From assembly GCA_002205965.3 (NCBI GenBank), contig NADL03000091.1:1-64000 (forward strand): DNA of 64,000 nt, read 5' to 3'. The notes beneath the pieces are model-generated. The model searched no databases and had not been told where the DNA came from. It saw only the letters and a list, made by a program, of their open reading frames with translations. Every line of letters starts with the position of its first letter. Within the stretch, counting starts at the first letter, position 1. The DNA is from Kappaphycus alvarezii. Taxonomy: Eukaryota; Rhodophyta; Florideophyceae; Gigartinales; Solieriaceae. A program made the translations under genes and the position numbers. Shown piece by piece: positions 10,916 through 22,948 of the stretch.

Positions 10916-12204
10916 ACTCTATATCATCTATTTTGCAGTCGAATCTGACGTATTTCAAATCTGCTTCAAGCGACGTCGGCGTTGAACATTTTGAAACTAG
11001 TTCTAATTTCTCCGACAGCCACGCAATAGTACCTCATCCGTGAGTTCCTTCTTTGATGTGACGTCTTGAAAAATACGCAACCGGACTACAGAATTCAAAA
11101 GGTCTGAGGAGATACATGGGACCAGCGAAATAGGTGTGAATGAACTAACCCGGCTTGAGCGTCATGTGTCTTACACAAGCAGTCTTTTTGGTCCTTTACA
11201 AATTTGTTGATAGCATTACGGCCGTGCTTTCAAAGTGTAGAGTGCTGAACGAGTATGAAAATGGCTGCCCAGTGGGCGATCTTCCTCCATGGTAGAAAAC
11301 CAAAGATCGAGAAACATTGAAAGGTTTGGGTGTTTTACTTTTGAAAGATATATCCGATATTGAGAAAGGGTTAGCGGCGTTCCTTTCCGGCCAATGCGTC
11401 ACCTATGTGAGTGATCATCTTGCAGAATACAATTTTTTGTTCTGTTTACAATAAACTGTCCCTTCTTTAGTTGTCTTTCAATTGAAATCGAGTATAAATA
11501 CTGCTGAAATTGAATAGAACTGATGCTGCATCCGATAAAAACACACCAACAGTGAGGATCGTAAACCTTACGAATAGCAGATGATAATATCTGTATAATG
11601 CATTTGCACCTATCTTTAGTTACTTTCTTCATTTTTTACTGTAATGAAGGCATCTGTCTGCTATACGGCAGCGCTAGGAATTTATGAGAACTTTGAATGA
11701 CTAAGGAAAGTATGCAAGGACCAAAAGGAAGCGAAAAAGAACAATCGAACCAACGAAGTAGGAGAAGAGAAGCATCCACTGCGGATTAAACTGCGGACTC
11801 GATTCATCAAAGGGAGGGGTGAGGCGGTCATCGTGGAATCGATATCTCAGTGGAAGTAACATTCGGAGTCAAAAAAGAAGAAATACTTCGAGCAAGACAA
11901 GATTCCCGAAAGGACTGGATATGCCTGGACAAGCGGATCAGACTGAAAAGGAACAAAATGCAAGTTGTTAGAAGAGTGGCAGGCTTCGGAGAGGAAGCTA
12001 CATTTTGATTGATTTGAATACGGTGCTTCCTTCTGCGAGAGGAAAGCAGTCAGTTATCCACAGAGCCGATTTTCATGCAACTAGTTCTATATAATTGCTG
12101 GCTGCTGCAAATATGAACAAATTCTGATTAACGAGAGGATAATAGATATATGTCTAATTCCTGTCCTTTAGCGGCGTTAGTAGTCGTTTTACATTAACAG
12201 AGCT
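10916..12204. other. Unassigned region
   Basis: I recognise no gene. A 40-bp piece of retroposon tail type B (AAGGTTTGGGTGTTTTACTT...ATATATCCGAT) lies at 11319-11358 on the antisense side. Several short frames (11196-11402, 11399-11632, both minus) have no family features. The last bases before the 12209 insertion include the TCCG duplicated by the LTR element. Confidence 0.45.
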
Positions 12205-12208
12205 TCCG
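12205..12208. repeat. Left 4-bp target-site duplication of LTR dimer
   Basis: TCCG directly before the LTR end at 12209. The same TCCG follows the last LTR at 20064-20067. One duplication for the whole LTR-internal-LTR-internal-LTR block indicates a single insertion unit. Confidence 0.6.
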
Positions 12209-12768
12209 TGCAAAATAATTGGGATTGGTAGATCCAAATGACAATAAATAGTTCCAACTTGAACAAATAAATAAATGCCACAATTGGACTTAGAATGAAT
12301 AATGAATATTGAATAGAAAACCAAATTTAATGATAGTTGATCGAGGGGAATAATTCGATAGCCCAAGGATGTAAAAATATTTCTAACAACCTAGACTACT
12401 TATACTCTACACCAGGGTGAACCGGCTACAAAAATCAGGTGAGCCGTTTAATAATTTTAGTAGACATAATTCAGGCTCGGCAATAGTTATTGCAGTATTT
12501 TCCAGGTAAGCAATCATCCAGATAATAATTTTTTGGTAGCATAAATGCAATAATTATAGCCTGTATAATATAAAAACCCAACTGTAGGACATAAAACTTA
12601 TTTCACACTGAATTCAGCATAAAAAAGCGCCAGTGTATATAGATAAAATTATTCCTTGATGATTCACAATAAATATAAATTGTGGCCTCAATAAAAAATA
12701 TTGTTCCACAATTCAGCATCACTGTAGGACACGGGACAGAGATTAAAATATTTGGTCCAATTTTCATA
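12209..12768 (-). repeat. LTR 1 (3'-most LTR in the sense direction)
   Basis: About 560 bp. In the sense (minus) direction it starts TATGAAAATTGG at 12768 and ends ATTATTTTGCA at 12209. It is nearly identical in layout to LTR 2 and LTR 3. A purine tract, AAAGGGAAATAG, abuts its sense start at about 12769-12781, the correct place for a polypurine tract. Small indels separate the three LTRs. Confidence 0.85.
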
Positions 12769-15700
12769 CTATTTCCCTTTGAAATATTGAACTAAGTTTA
12801 TTATGTTGACTGAGATGAATCCCGAGATAATATATTACTCATATCCATAGGTATAGATCCATCAAATAAAAGGAGCTTGAGAATGTCAGATACAGGACTG
12901 CTTTTTTTTGTGAGCGGTCGGAGGGATTAATTGAACCATGAATTTTTGAACAGGTAGTGAGAAACTATTTTCTTCCGTATTGTATGCATTTGAAATAATA
13001 TGAGATGGAAGTCCAGATGCTTGATGAAGTAAAAATTCTTTAGATCCAAATCTTTTATGATAAAAACTCAGATCTTTTTGTTCAGATGATTTCAATTCCG
13101 TTCCAGGTAACAACTCAATTTCATGCGCATCAATTCCACCATTTTCATCAATAGGGATATGAAATAAATTTTCAGGGTGTAGGGAACTAAGTTCAGATTC
13201 AATCGGAACATGTTCGAGAGATAATATGTTTTTAGATTCTGATAATTTCCATCACTTTCTGATTCATTATATTTTTCGACATCAGTATTCATATTTTGGT
13301 TAAAATTACCATCATCAGAATGATCGTCAAAATTGTTTTCGCCCACATTCTTCACTTCGGTAATATTTGTTTCATCAGAAATATCTTCCACAGAATATTC
13401 AATAGACTGATTCAATAAATCATTTGCCTTTTGAATTTGGTATGCTAGTTCATTAGATGAAACGGAATGTCGGACATCTTCAATTGCCGCATGTATAAAT
13501 TTTCCATTGGATCCAGGTACTGTGACGATAAGAGATTTTTTGTCGAATTTCAATACTGGTTTGGCGATGACCAAGATCCTCTTTTCTGATTTGGTAGATG
13601 AATAAAAATTTCCACAATATCGCCAACATTAATTGGAATATCGGTCACAGACTTTGATTTTAGAATAAGATTTAATTTCCTCTTGGCTATTAGCTCATTA
13701 TGAGCTTCTCTTAAATCATTTGGTAGACTTCGAGGACCAAATTATCGATGGGTCGAGTGTGACCAGTGGCAAGCTCGTATGAAGAAACAACATCATTTCC
13801 ATATAAATCATTCGATATTTGAAACATTCGAGCAATACGAACCGTATTACTTGCAGAAGAATCGGATATTTTTAAACGGATATAAATGTCTCTCAATATT
13901 TTATGTTTTGACTCAATATAATTTTTGTTATGGCGGCGGGAACCAATAGGACAAAATGAAATTCCTCTTTCCTCAAGATAGCTTCTGAAAATTATTGTCA
14001 AACGCCTGATCTCCCATTAAATTGTTAGGGTCCCAAAATGGTGTTAACCAGAGAGTCTCAATACAATCAATTTTCCATCCTTAAAGAGGGCACTATTGAA
14101 CCAGTTGAATACCTGGTAACTGAGTCCATAATGTGAAAAATATCCAAGTTTTCCACAAAAAATGATCCACACAAACCAATTCATTAAATCCGCGAGATAT
14201 AGAGCTTAAAGATACTGCACGAGGATGAGATGGTTTTTTTGTGACATCACAAAATTTGCAGGAGTCAATTATGCTTGATAAATATTTTTTGCATTCATCG
14301 TCCCATATAAAATTTCTTTGTAACAATAGTTTTATATCATCATAATTTGAGTGACCACATACATGTTTGTGAACCTTATTAATTATTTTCTTCTTTTCAG
14401 CCCAAGATATATTTTTTGATGTATTGATATTGTTGGAACAAATTGCTGATAGAAATGAGTTTTCAATAGGTTCGGATGATTGTATAAATATATTTCCGGG
14501 TACATAACAATGATGACCATGATCCACCAATGTTATAGAATCGATTGAATTATTTGCGGACTCGAACTCGATGCGATTGTCCGTCATATGAATAATATTT
14601 GATTTTCTTGTGATATTTCTTCCAATAACCCATTGAGATGATCCACTGATTATTAGATGCCTTATTTTAACCTGATTTCCATTGTCTGAAATAGCTGATA
14701 AAAATATTGAACCGATCATTTTTCTTTTTTCGCTTGAGTGGTCGCCATTTCCGTATTGCCAGAAGGGCGTGTCCTTGATACATTCAGGAAGTTCATCAAG
14801 AATTCCATTCCATTCCGGTAAAATAAATTTCGAAAGTGCTCGTAATTCAACAATACCCATTCCACTATACGGTGCTCCATCATCAAGTAACGGACCTGGG
14901 TATAACGTATTTGACGGAGAATCAAGCACCGTTTTCCATATGAAATGTTACAGAACCAGAATCATTTTTGTCTTTGATATTTTCTGCATTTCCCATTCTA
15001 GATGATGAACCTTTGATAATTTTTAGCACTCTTGCATTTATCTTTTTCATAGGCCCAATGGCCAATTTCTCCACATCGGTCACAAGTTGATTTTGCCTTG
15101 AGGCAGCAAAGTCTTCAGGAGATAATCTTTGCTTATTATTTTTCTTGAAATTTTTCTTTTCTCCGTATGAAATATTTGATTGACTTGAAGAGATATATTT
15201 TTGAGATTTCCATATATTTGATTTGTATTTTTTGGTTTATCACACGCACGAATAATAGATGATATTTCTGAATATTTGATTAATTCTAGGATTTTTCCTT
15301 TTTCCAAATCGGCTTCTTCATGCTTCGGAGAAGCAGCAGCCAAAATAGATACTCGCTGGTTTGAATCAATTTTGGAATTAGCCAGGAGCAAAAATGATAC
15401 CAGTGCTTCAGGTAATTTCGAAGTACCAGTAGATGAATGAAATCGGGCAATTTGAGCATCAAACCGTGATTCAAAATTTTTGAAAGACTCATTATCACCA
15501 CGAGTAGTGTGTAATAGATCTAAGAATTTTTGAAATGTATCTGATATAGATGATAGAGGATCCACCTTATGAATAGCGTTAGCAATCGCTAATGCACCAT
15601 TTTCAGACTGAATTTCGTGTCTGGAATTTTCTTACAAATATCAAGAGCTCGTCCAAATAATTGAGATTGTAAAACAAGACCTTATACTGCCTTAGGAATC

Positions 15701-15861
15701 TTATTAGAACTTGATGCTGGTAATAAATCATGAACAGATTTCCATTTTGAACAGCATCAAAATATTTTTCTTGAGGTCCTTTACCATCCGTCCAAGGAGC
15801 CGTGCGAAGATCCCATGAAAATTCGGCCTTGAAGGAATTTCGGGCGATCTGGGCCCATAAC
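12769..15861 (-). pseudogene. RT-less LTR retrotransposon internal region, copy 1 (Gag-PR-IN)
   Basis: A 3.1-kb internal region on the minus strand, read 15861 to 12769. Order: Gag-like helical region (frames 15603-15890 and 15080-15565); a CCHC knuckle at 15034-15084 (CDRCGEIGHWAYEKDKC, spacing CX2CX4HX7C, wider than the usual CX2CX4HX4C); an aspartic protease with LLDDGAPYSGMG at about 14873-14884; an integrase HHCC finger and DDE core (frames 14093-14929 and 13711-14001); a C-terminal SH3-like segment (GNIG/NGKFIHAAIEDVRHS in 13092-13574); and a further ~350 bp coding for an unrecognised stretch (12886-13113). The frame is broken by several 1-2 base indels. No reverse transcriptase or RNase H motif occurs in any frame. 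The first bases after the 5' LTR read GTTATGGGCCCAG, where a primer binding site is expected. Confidence 0.8.
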
Positions 15862-16408
15862 TGCAAAATAATTGGGATAGGTAGATCCAAATAATAATAA
15901 ATAGTTCCAACTTGAATAAATAAATAAATGCCACAATTGGACTTAGAATGAATAATGAATAGAAAACCAAATTTAATAATATTGATCGAGGGGAATATTT
16001 CGATAGCCCAGGATGTAAAAATATTTCTAACAACCTAGACTACTTATACTCTACACCAGGGTGAACCTGCTACAAAAATCAGGTGAGCCGTTCAATAATT
16101 TTGGTAGACATAATTCAGGCTCAGCAATAATTATTGCAGTATTTTCCAGGTAAGCAATCATCCAGATAATAATTTTTGGTAGCATAAATGCAATAATTAT
16201 AGCCTGTATAATATAAAAACCCAACTGTAGGACATAAAAATTATTTCACACTGAATTCAGCATAAAAAGCGCCAGTGTATATAGATAAAATTATTCCTTG
16301 ATGATTCACAATAAATATAAATTGTGGCCTCAATAAAAATATTGTTCCACAATTCAGCATCACTGTAGGACACCGGGAGAGATTAAAATATTTGGTCCAA
16401 TTTTCATA
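15862..16408 (-). repeat. LTR 2, shared by the two internal regions
   Basis: About 547 bp, sense start TATGAAAATTGG at 16408 and sense end ATTATTTTGCA at 15862. It is the 3' LTR of the upstream (16409-19512) copy and the 5' LTR of the downstream one. A purine tract AAAGGGGAAATAG abuts it at 16409-16421. Confidence 0.88.
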
Positions 16409-19400
16409 CTATTTCCCCTTTGAAATATTGAACTAAGTTTATTATGTTGACTGAGATGAATCCGAGATAATATATTACTCATATCCATAGGTATAGATCC
16501 ATCAAATAAAAGGAGCTTGAGAATGTCAGATACAGGACTGCTTTTTTGTGAGCGGGTCGGAGGGATTAATTGAACCATGAATTTTTGAACAGGTAGTGAG
16601 AAAACTATTTTCTTCCGTATTGTATGCATTTGAAATAATATGAGATGGAAGTCCAGATGCTTGATGAAGTAAAAATTCTTTAGATCCAAACCTTTTATGA
16701 TAAAAACTCAGATCTTTTTGTTCAGATGATTTCAATTCCGTTCCAGGTAACAACTCAATTTCATGCGCATCAATTCCATTTTTCATCAATAGGGATATGA
16801 ATTAAATTTTCAGGGTGCAGGGAACTAAGTTCAGATTCAATCGGAACATGTTCGAGAGATAATATGTTTTTAGATTCTGATAAATTTCCATCACTTTCTG
16901 ATTCATTATATTTTTCGACATCAGTATTCATATTTGGTTAAAATTACCATCATCAGAATGATCGTCAAAATTGTTTTCGCCCACATTCTTCACTTCGGTA
17001 ATATTTGTTTCATCAGAAATATCTTCCACAGAATATTCAATAGACTGATTCAATAAATCATTTGCCTTTTGAATTTGGTATGCTAGTTCATTAGATGAAA
17101 CGGAATGTCGGACATCTTCAATTGCAGCATGTATAAATTTTCCATTGGATCCAGGTACTGTGACGATAAGAGATTTTTTGTCGAATTTCAATACTGGTTT
17201 GGGCGATGACCAAGATCCTCTTTTCTGATTTGGTAGATGAATAAAAATTTCCACAATATCGCCAACATTAATTGGAATATCGGTCACAGACTTTGATTTT
17301 AGAATAAGATTTAATTTCCTCTTGGCTATTAGCTCATTATGAGCTTCTCTTAAATCATTTGGTAGACTTCGAGGACCAGAATTATCGATGGGTCGAGTGT
17401 GACCAGTGGCAAGCTCGTATGAAGAAACAACATCATTTCCATATAAATCATTCGATATTTGAAACATTCGAGCAATACGAACCGTTATTACTTGCAGAAG
17501 AATCGGATATTTTTAAACGGATATAAATGTCTCTCAATATTTTATGTTTTGACTCAATATAATTTTTGTTATGGCGGCGGGAACCAATAGGACAAAACGA
17601 AATTCCTCTTTCCTCAAGATAGCTTCTAAAATTATCATTGTCAAACGCCTGATCTCCCATTAAATAGTTAGGGTCCCAAAATGGTGTTAACCAGAGAGTC
17701 TCAATACAATCAATGCAATTTTCCATCCTTAAAGAGGGCACTATTGAACCAGTTGAATACCTGGTAACTGAGTCCATAATGTGAAAAATATCCAAGTTTT
17801 CCACAAAAAAATGATCCACACAAACCAATTCATTAAATCCGCGAGATATAGAGCTTAAAGATACTGCACGAGGATGAGATGGTTTTTTTGTGACATCACA
17901 AAATTTGCAGGAGTCAATTATGCTTGATAAATATTTTTTGCATTCATCGTCCCATATAAAATTTCTTTGTAACAATAGTTTTATATCATCATAATTTGAG
18001 TGACCACATACATGTTTGTGAACCTTATTAATTATTTTCTTCTTTTCAGCCCAAGATATATTTTTTGATGTATTGATATTGTTGGAACAAATTGCTGATA
18101 GAAATGAGTTTTCAATAGGTTGGATGATTGTGTAAATATATTTCCGGGTACATAACAATGATGACCATGATCCACCAATGTTATAGAATCGATTGAATTA
18201 TTTGCGGACTTGAACTCGATGCGATTGTCCGTCATATGAATAATATTTGATTTCTTGTGATTATTTCTTCCAATAACCCATTGAGATGATCCACTGATTA
18301 TTAGATGCCTTATTTTAACCTGATTTCCATTGTCTGAAATAGCTGATAAAAATATTGAACCGATCATTTTTCTTTTTTCGCTTGAGTGGTCGCCATTTCC
18401 GTATTGCCAGAAGGGCGTGTCCTTGATACATTCAGGAAGTTCATCAAGAATTCCATTCCATTCGGTAAAATAAATTTCGAAAGTGCTCGTAATTCAACAA
18501 TACCCATTCCACTATACGGTGCTCCATCATCAAGTAACGGACCTGGGTATAACGTATTTGACGGAGAATCAAGCACCGTTTTTACCATATGAAATGTTAC
18601 AGAACCAGAATCATTTTTGTCTTTGATATTTTCTGCATTTCCCATTCTAGATGATGAACCTTTATGATAATTTTTAGCACTCTTGCATTTATCTTTTTCA
18701 TAGGCCCAATGGCCAATTTCTCCACATCGGTCACAAGTTGATTTTGCCTTGAGGCAGCAAAGTCTTCAGGAGATAATCTTTGCTTATTATTTTTCTTGAA
18801 ATTTTTCTTTTCTCCGTATGAAATATTTGATTGACTTGAAGAGATATATTTTTGAGCATTTCCATATATTTGATTTGTATTTTTTGGTTTATCACATGCA
18901 CGAATAATAGATGATATTTCTGAATATTTGATTAATTCTAGGATTTTTCCTTTTTCCAAATCGGCTTCTTCATGCTTCGGAGAAGCAGCAGCCAAAATAG
19001 ATACTCGCTGGTTTGAATCAATTTTGGAATTAGCCAGGAGCAAAAATGATACCAGTGCTTCAGGTAATTTCGAAGTACCAGTAGATGAATGAAATCGGGC
19101 AATTTGAGCATCAAACCGTGATTCAAAATTTTTGAAAGACTCATTATCACCAGTAGTAGTGTAATAGATCTAAGAATTTTTGAAATGTATCTGATATAGA
19201 TGATAGAGGATCCACCTTATGAATAGCGTTAGCAATCGCTAATGCACCATTTTCAGACTGAATTTCTGTGTCTGGAATTTTCTTACAAATATCAAGAGCT
19301 CGTCCAAATAATTGTGATTGTAAGACAAGACCTTGTACTGCCTTAAACCTTATTAGAATTTGATGCTGGTAATAAATCATGAACAGATTTCCATTTTGAA

Positions 19401-19512
19401 CAGCATCAAAATATTTTTCTTGAGGTCCTTTACCATCCGTCCAAGGAGCCGTGCGAAGATCCCATGAAAATTTCGGCCTTGAAGGAATTTCGGGGCGATC
19501 TGGGCCCATAAC
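16409..19512 (-). pseudogene. RT-less LTR retrotransposon internal region, copy 2 (Gag-PR-IN)
   Basis: Same layout as copy 1, with different frameshifts. The frame 17448-18158 keeps an uninterrupted integrase. Zinc finger: H49, H53, C84, C87 (HX3H, then CX2C). Catalytic core: D115 (CVDHFF), D169 (MGDQAF), E202 (NYIESK), i.e. D-X53-D-X32-E. Frame 16928-17467 carries the C-terminal region with NVGDIVEIFIHLPNQKRGSW, a GPY/SH3-like fold. The knuckle is at 18685-18735 and the protease DDGA in frame 18364-18645. Gag frames are 18597-19043 and 19147-19584. The two copies have the same ~3.1-kb length and gene content, so the absence of RT precedes the dimer. It could be a family trait or one ancestral deletion. 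Confidence 0.82.
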
Positions 19513-20063
19513 TGCAAAATAATTGGGATAGGTAGATCCAAATATAATAAATAGTTCCAACTTGAATAAATAAATAAATGCCACAATGGACTTAGAATGA
19601 ATAATGAATAGAATAAAACCAAATTTAATAATATCTGATCGAGGGGAATATTTCGATAGCCCGAGGATGTAAAAATATTTCTAACAACCTAGACTACTTA
19701 TACTCTACACCAGGGTGAACCTGCTACAAAAATCAGGTGAGCCGTTCAATAATTTTGGTAGACATAATTTAGGCTCAGCAATAATTATTGCAGTATTTTC
19801 CAGGTAAGCAATCATCCAGATAATAATTTTTTGGTAGCATAAATGCAATAATTATAGCCTGTATAATATAAAAACCCAACTGTAGGACATAAAAATTATT
19901 TCACACTGAATTCAGCATAAAATAGTGCCAGTGTAAAATAGATAAAATTATTCCTTGATGATTCAATAAATATAAATTGTGGGCCTCAATAAAAATATTG
20001 CTCCACAATTCAGCATCACTGTAGGACACCGGGATAGAGATTAAAATATTGGTCAATTTCACA
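19513..20063 (-). repeat. LTR 3 (5'-most LTR in the sense direction)
   Basis: About 551 bp. The sense start TGTGAAATTGACC at 20063 keeps the canonical TG; LTRs 1 and 2 have TA there. The sense end is ATTATTTTGCA at 19513. It is followed by TCCG at 20064-20067, matching 12205-12208. Confidence 0.85.
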
Positions 20064-20067
20064 TCCG

Positions 20068-21194
20068 CCATAGGAAATTCTAGTGAAAAAGCCAAGTGAT
20101 GGGTGTAAAGGAGTCCCCATCCATTTAGATTCCGCCTCTACAAGTGTCAAACGATTGTAGTTAACTACCAGAGCGTTGCAGAACTCGTCAAGTCGTTGCC
20201 ACGACAAGCAGCAGTTTTGATACCAGAACCTGGCCCTGAGTGCCTACCGTAATCAACTGATTTTCTCGTTAAGCAACTTCAGAAATGGATCCGCATTATT
20301 AGCAGCCACCCTTCTCCAAAACGTTCGCAATCGGGACGCAGTGCCTTGTCCAGTGAATGTTGACGAGGAAGATGGAAATTAAAGTCACGAGAAGGTGACT
20401 CGTTGGTGATAGTCAACTTGTGTCTAATAAGTATGGGGAGTTTGAAAATACTTGACAAGGGCCCCCATTTCGTTCAAAGCAGACAAGGTCGCATTTATTG
20501 CAGACATGGGTGCACATCAATTCGAGGCTGTATCCAGGCTTGAACAATCAAGCCTCTTCTGTCGTGAGGCCCTTAAGGCAGAAAAGGAGGCGGTTGCGCA
20601 AGAAAAACGTTAGAAGCAGATTGGCAGTGAAGTGGCATTGTTGTGCTCAAGTCTTCCTCTGAGCTGGTCGTCAAGTATCCTTCCCCTAATGGATGAAGAC
20701 ATGTATGAATTTTTAGTGGCCGTGCATCATCGGACCAGAAGACACGCCAGATGTAAAACTTAAATGATATGCGTAGATCCAAATCAGATAATTCGAAATA
20801 AATGAATAATAGATTACCTGAATAGGATGAGAATAATAATTACAAGGTAACCCATGTTTATTGATCGAAGGTGATTGTTCGATGACCCGAGGCATGCTAA
20901 ACTTTTCTGACGGCCTAAGCCTATTTATACTGCAGATCATAATAGAAAACTAGAAAGATGATTCCAGTTGTATAATAATTATTGAAGACCAAATTCATCC
21001 TCAATATTAATTATGCAATAACTGTCCAGGTGAGGATTAATCCAAATAACAATTTGCTGACAATATAATTCCAGTAATTATAACTGCAAAATATAAAAAC
21101 TAACTGAAAGACATAAAAATTGCTTCACGTGAAATAAAGTATAAAATTGGGCCTGTGAAAATAGAAATTTTTTTCGGTGATTCATAATAAACAA
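20068..21194. other. Unassigned region with one small helical ORF
   Basis: Mostly AT-rich and unrecognised. The plus-strand frame 20473-20613 reads PISFKADKVAFIADMGAHQF and continues with AEKEAVAQEKR before a stop. It loosely resembles the coiled-coil frame at 22949-23314 (PILVQCDKISLAAQAGVAHA), which suggests two decayed relatives. I cannot name the family. Confidence 0.3.
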
Positions 21195-21600
21195 AGGGGG
21201 AAAAGGGGTTTTTTATTGAGATGTATGGATGGGCTGGAACCCATTTTGAGTTGCAAATCTGCATGTCATATTAAATACCTGTACAGATGGTCGAGAAAAT
21301 GTAGAAATCATTGCTGCTGAATGCTAGCACCATCAACAGTGGACAGTCTACCAGAAAGTCGGTGGGAGGTCAGCCAGCAGACAAGCAGCCTTAGAAGTTA
21401 CTACCAATGCTGAGTGTCGTTGTAGAAGAATGCCTCGAACTTCGCAAACCGTTCCATTGCACGGCTGGCGGCGGTTCTTGCAATCTCCGTGACCACTGAA
21501 ACGCCTCTGGATGCCATCCGCAAGCGTAGAGATTGGAACAGAAAATAGCCTGCTTCTCCCGGTAATTACTCCAGAAAGCCTTGGTAAATGAATAAATAAA
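21195..21600 (-). mobile_element. Non-LTR retrotransposon 3' end, tail type C
   Basis: Reverse-orientation 3' end of the same subfamily as 6541-7341. Both share TGCAAATCTGCATGTCAT, GAATGCTAGCACCA and the AGCCAGCAGACAAGCAGC block on the plus strand. It contains the very end of the RLE ORF and the 3' UTR only. It abuts the broken E2 gene starting at about 21669. Confidence 0.7.
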
Positions 21601-21668
21601 AAATGTTGACTTCGAATAAAAAACTGTTCACAATTTCATCAGTGCATTCGATATAGAAAACCAATTAA

Positions 21669-22394
21669 ATAGTTTCCAATACTTGTAAAAGTATCTTTCC
21701 AATTTTCACACCAGATGACTCTGGTACATTCATCTTTGACATTTATTTGCCACCAGGCTATCCTTACTTTCGTCCAAAAGCTTCAGTTTCTTACTTTGGG
21801 GTCCGGGCGTGTGCGGTTCAACCCAATTTTGACATCAGTGGAAAGGTCTGTGTATCGCTGCTGAGGACTTGGAGCGGCCCGACATGGACCTCAGCACCAA
21901 AAATTCTGCAATGTTGATATCGATCCAGAGTCTAATCTTAGTTCCCGACCCGTCAACAAGCCTGCATTTTAAAAAAAATTGGAACAGAAGGTGGAAATAT
22001 ATCTAGTTTTCAGTACAATCAGCGCAATCAAGTAGACTGTGCACAATACGCAATACGAGTCAATATCCGCAATCCAATGTCAGACCTCAGGGCGGGAATT
22101 TACGCACATTATCGTCTTAAGAGGCGCTACTTGACACACAAGCAGAAAGATGGTTTGGCAAGTTGGAAGAGTGGCAAAGGGAGAGGTAACTTGGACGGAG
22201 GCGACCATGGATTGGGAAGTGCGAACGGAGGAGCAGTTGTGAGTGCAGATCTGATTGAGCATGGGATTGTAGGTGATGAAAGGATGTCAGGGACAGGCTC
22301 AGGTGCAGCCACAATGACGGGGTATGAGCCAGGACGCAGCTTCAAAGTTCCTCAGCACAGTGCAATCACTTTACGGTTGATCGAGATTAATTGA
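21669..22394 (+). pseudogene. Ubiquitin-conjugating enzyme E2, UBE2O/BIRC6-like, 5'-truncated and frameshifted
   Basis: E2 enzymes accept ubiquitin as a thioester on a catalytic Cys. Plus-strand frame 3 encodes the second half of a UBC fold: DDSGTFIFDIYLPPGYP, then a diverged HPN region (VQPNFDISGKVCVSLL) with the active-site Cys codon at 21849-21851, then RTWSGPTWTS. The frame stops at 21915, while frame 2 continues exactly where expected (MLISIQSLILVPDP). Frame 3 resumes after an A8 run at about 21970 with YAIRVNIRNPMSDLR, matching the C-terminal helices of large E2s of the UBE2O/BIRC6 group. A Gly-rich tail follows to a stop at 22394. The two compensating frameshifts and the missing N-terminal half (a retroposon 3' end lies directly upstream) point to a pseudogene. 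An error in the A-run is possible but would explain only one shift. Confidence 0.72.
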
Positions 22395-22948
22395 AGGAAA
22401 TTCTGAACTGAACTCAACTGTACAGAGAATAAAAAAAAGAGGAGAGTTTAAAGACAATGGCGTACAGCTGGCTTTCATGCGAGCCCTGATGCTCATATGC
22501 AAGCCCGTTGTCCGCAACCAATGGAGACCGCTCGAGCTCCCCTCCCGAGGTACCAGGAATAGTTATAATGTAGAATGCACCAATTTGAAACGAATGTCGC
22601 GTGGGTCATGACCAGACGCTCGATACTGAGACCTTGTCCTCGTTCCCGAGTTAACTTTCGTTAGATGCGATGGGTTTCAAATGTTATGAAACCTCCGTAG
22701 CCTCGCCCTCCTCTTGCTCTACCCGTACTTGCAGCTCCCTGATCTTCTCGTAATAGACATCAAGACTCCGGTCTAGATGTGTTTTCTAGAAGATCTGGAG
22801 GTGCAACGCCAAAACAGGCGTAGTTCCTTTGACATGTCCTCTTTCACCTTTTCAATGCTCATAAGAGTACTCTCAACCTCCTGCAACGCAATCGGAAAGT
22901 GAGCTGAACAACGCTATCGAAGGAAACGAAACGGGAGCTGGACAACGC
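22395..22948. other. Unassigned spacer
   Basis: I recognise no gene, repeat copy or RNA. The minus-strand frame from the next feature has a stop at 22949; decayed coding sequence may extend into 22700-22900 but is not identifiable. Confidence 0.4.

Noticed and set aside
13092..20063. Possible Polinton/Maverick or DNA transposon because integrase occurs without RT
   Set aside because: Canonical LTRs with a polypurine tract adjacent to the LTR start, a Gag-like region with a knuckle and a short TSD fit an LTR retrotransposon. No DNA polymerase B or terminal inverted repeats were seen.
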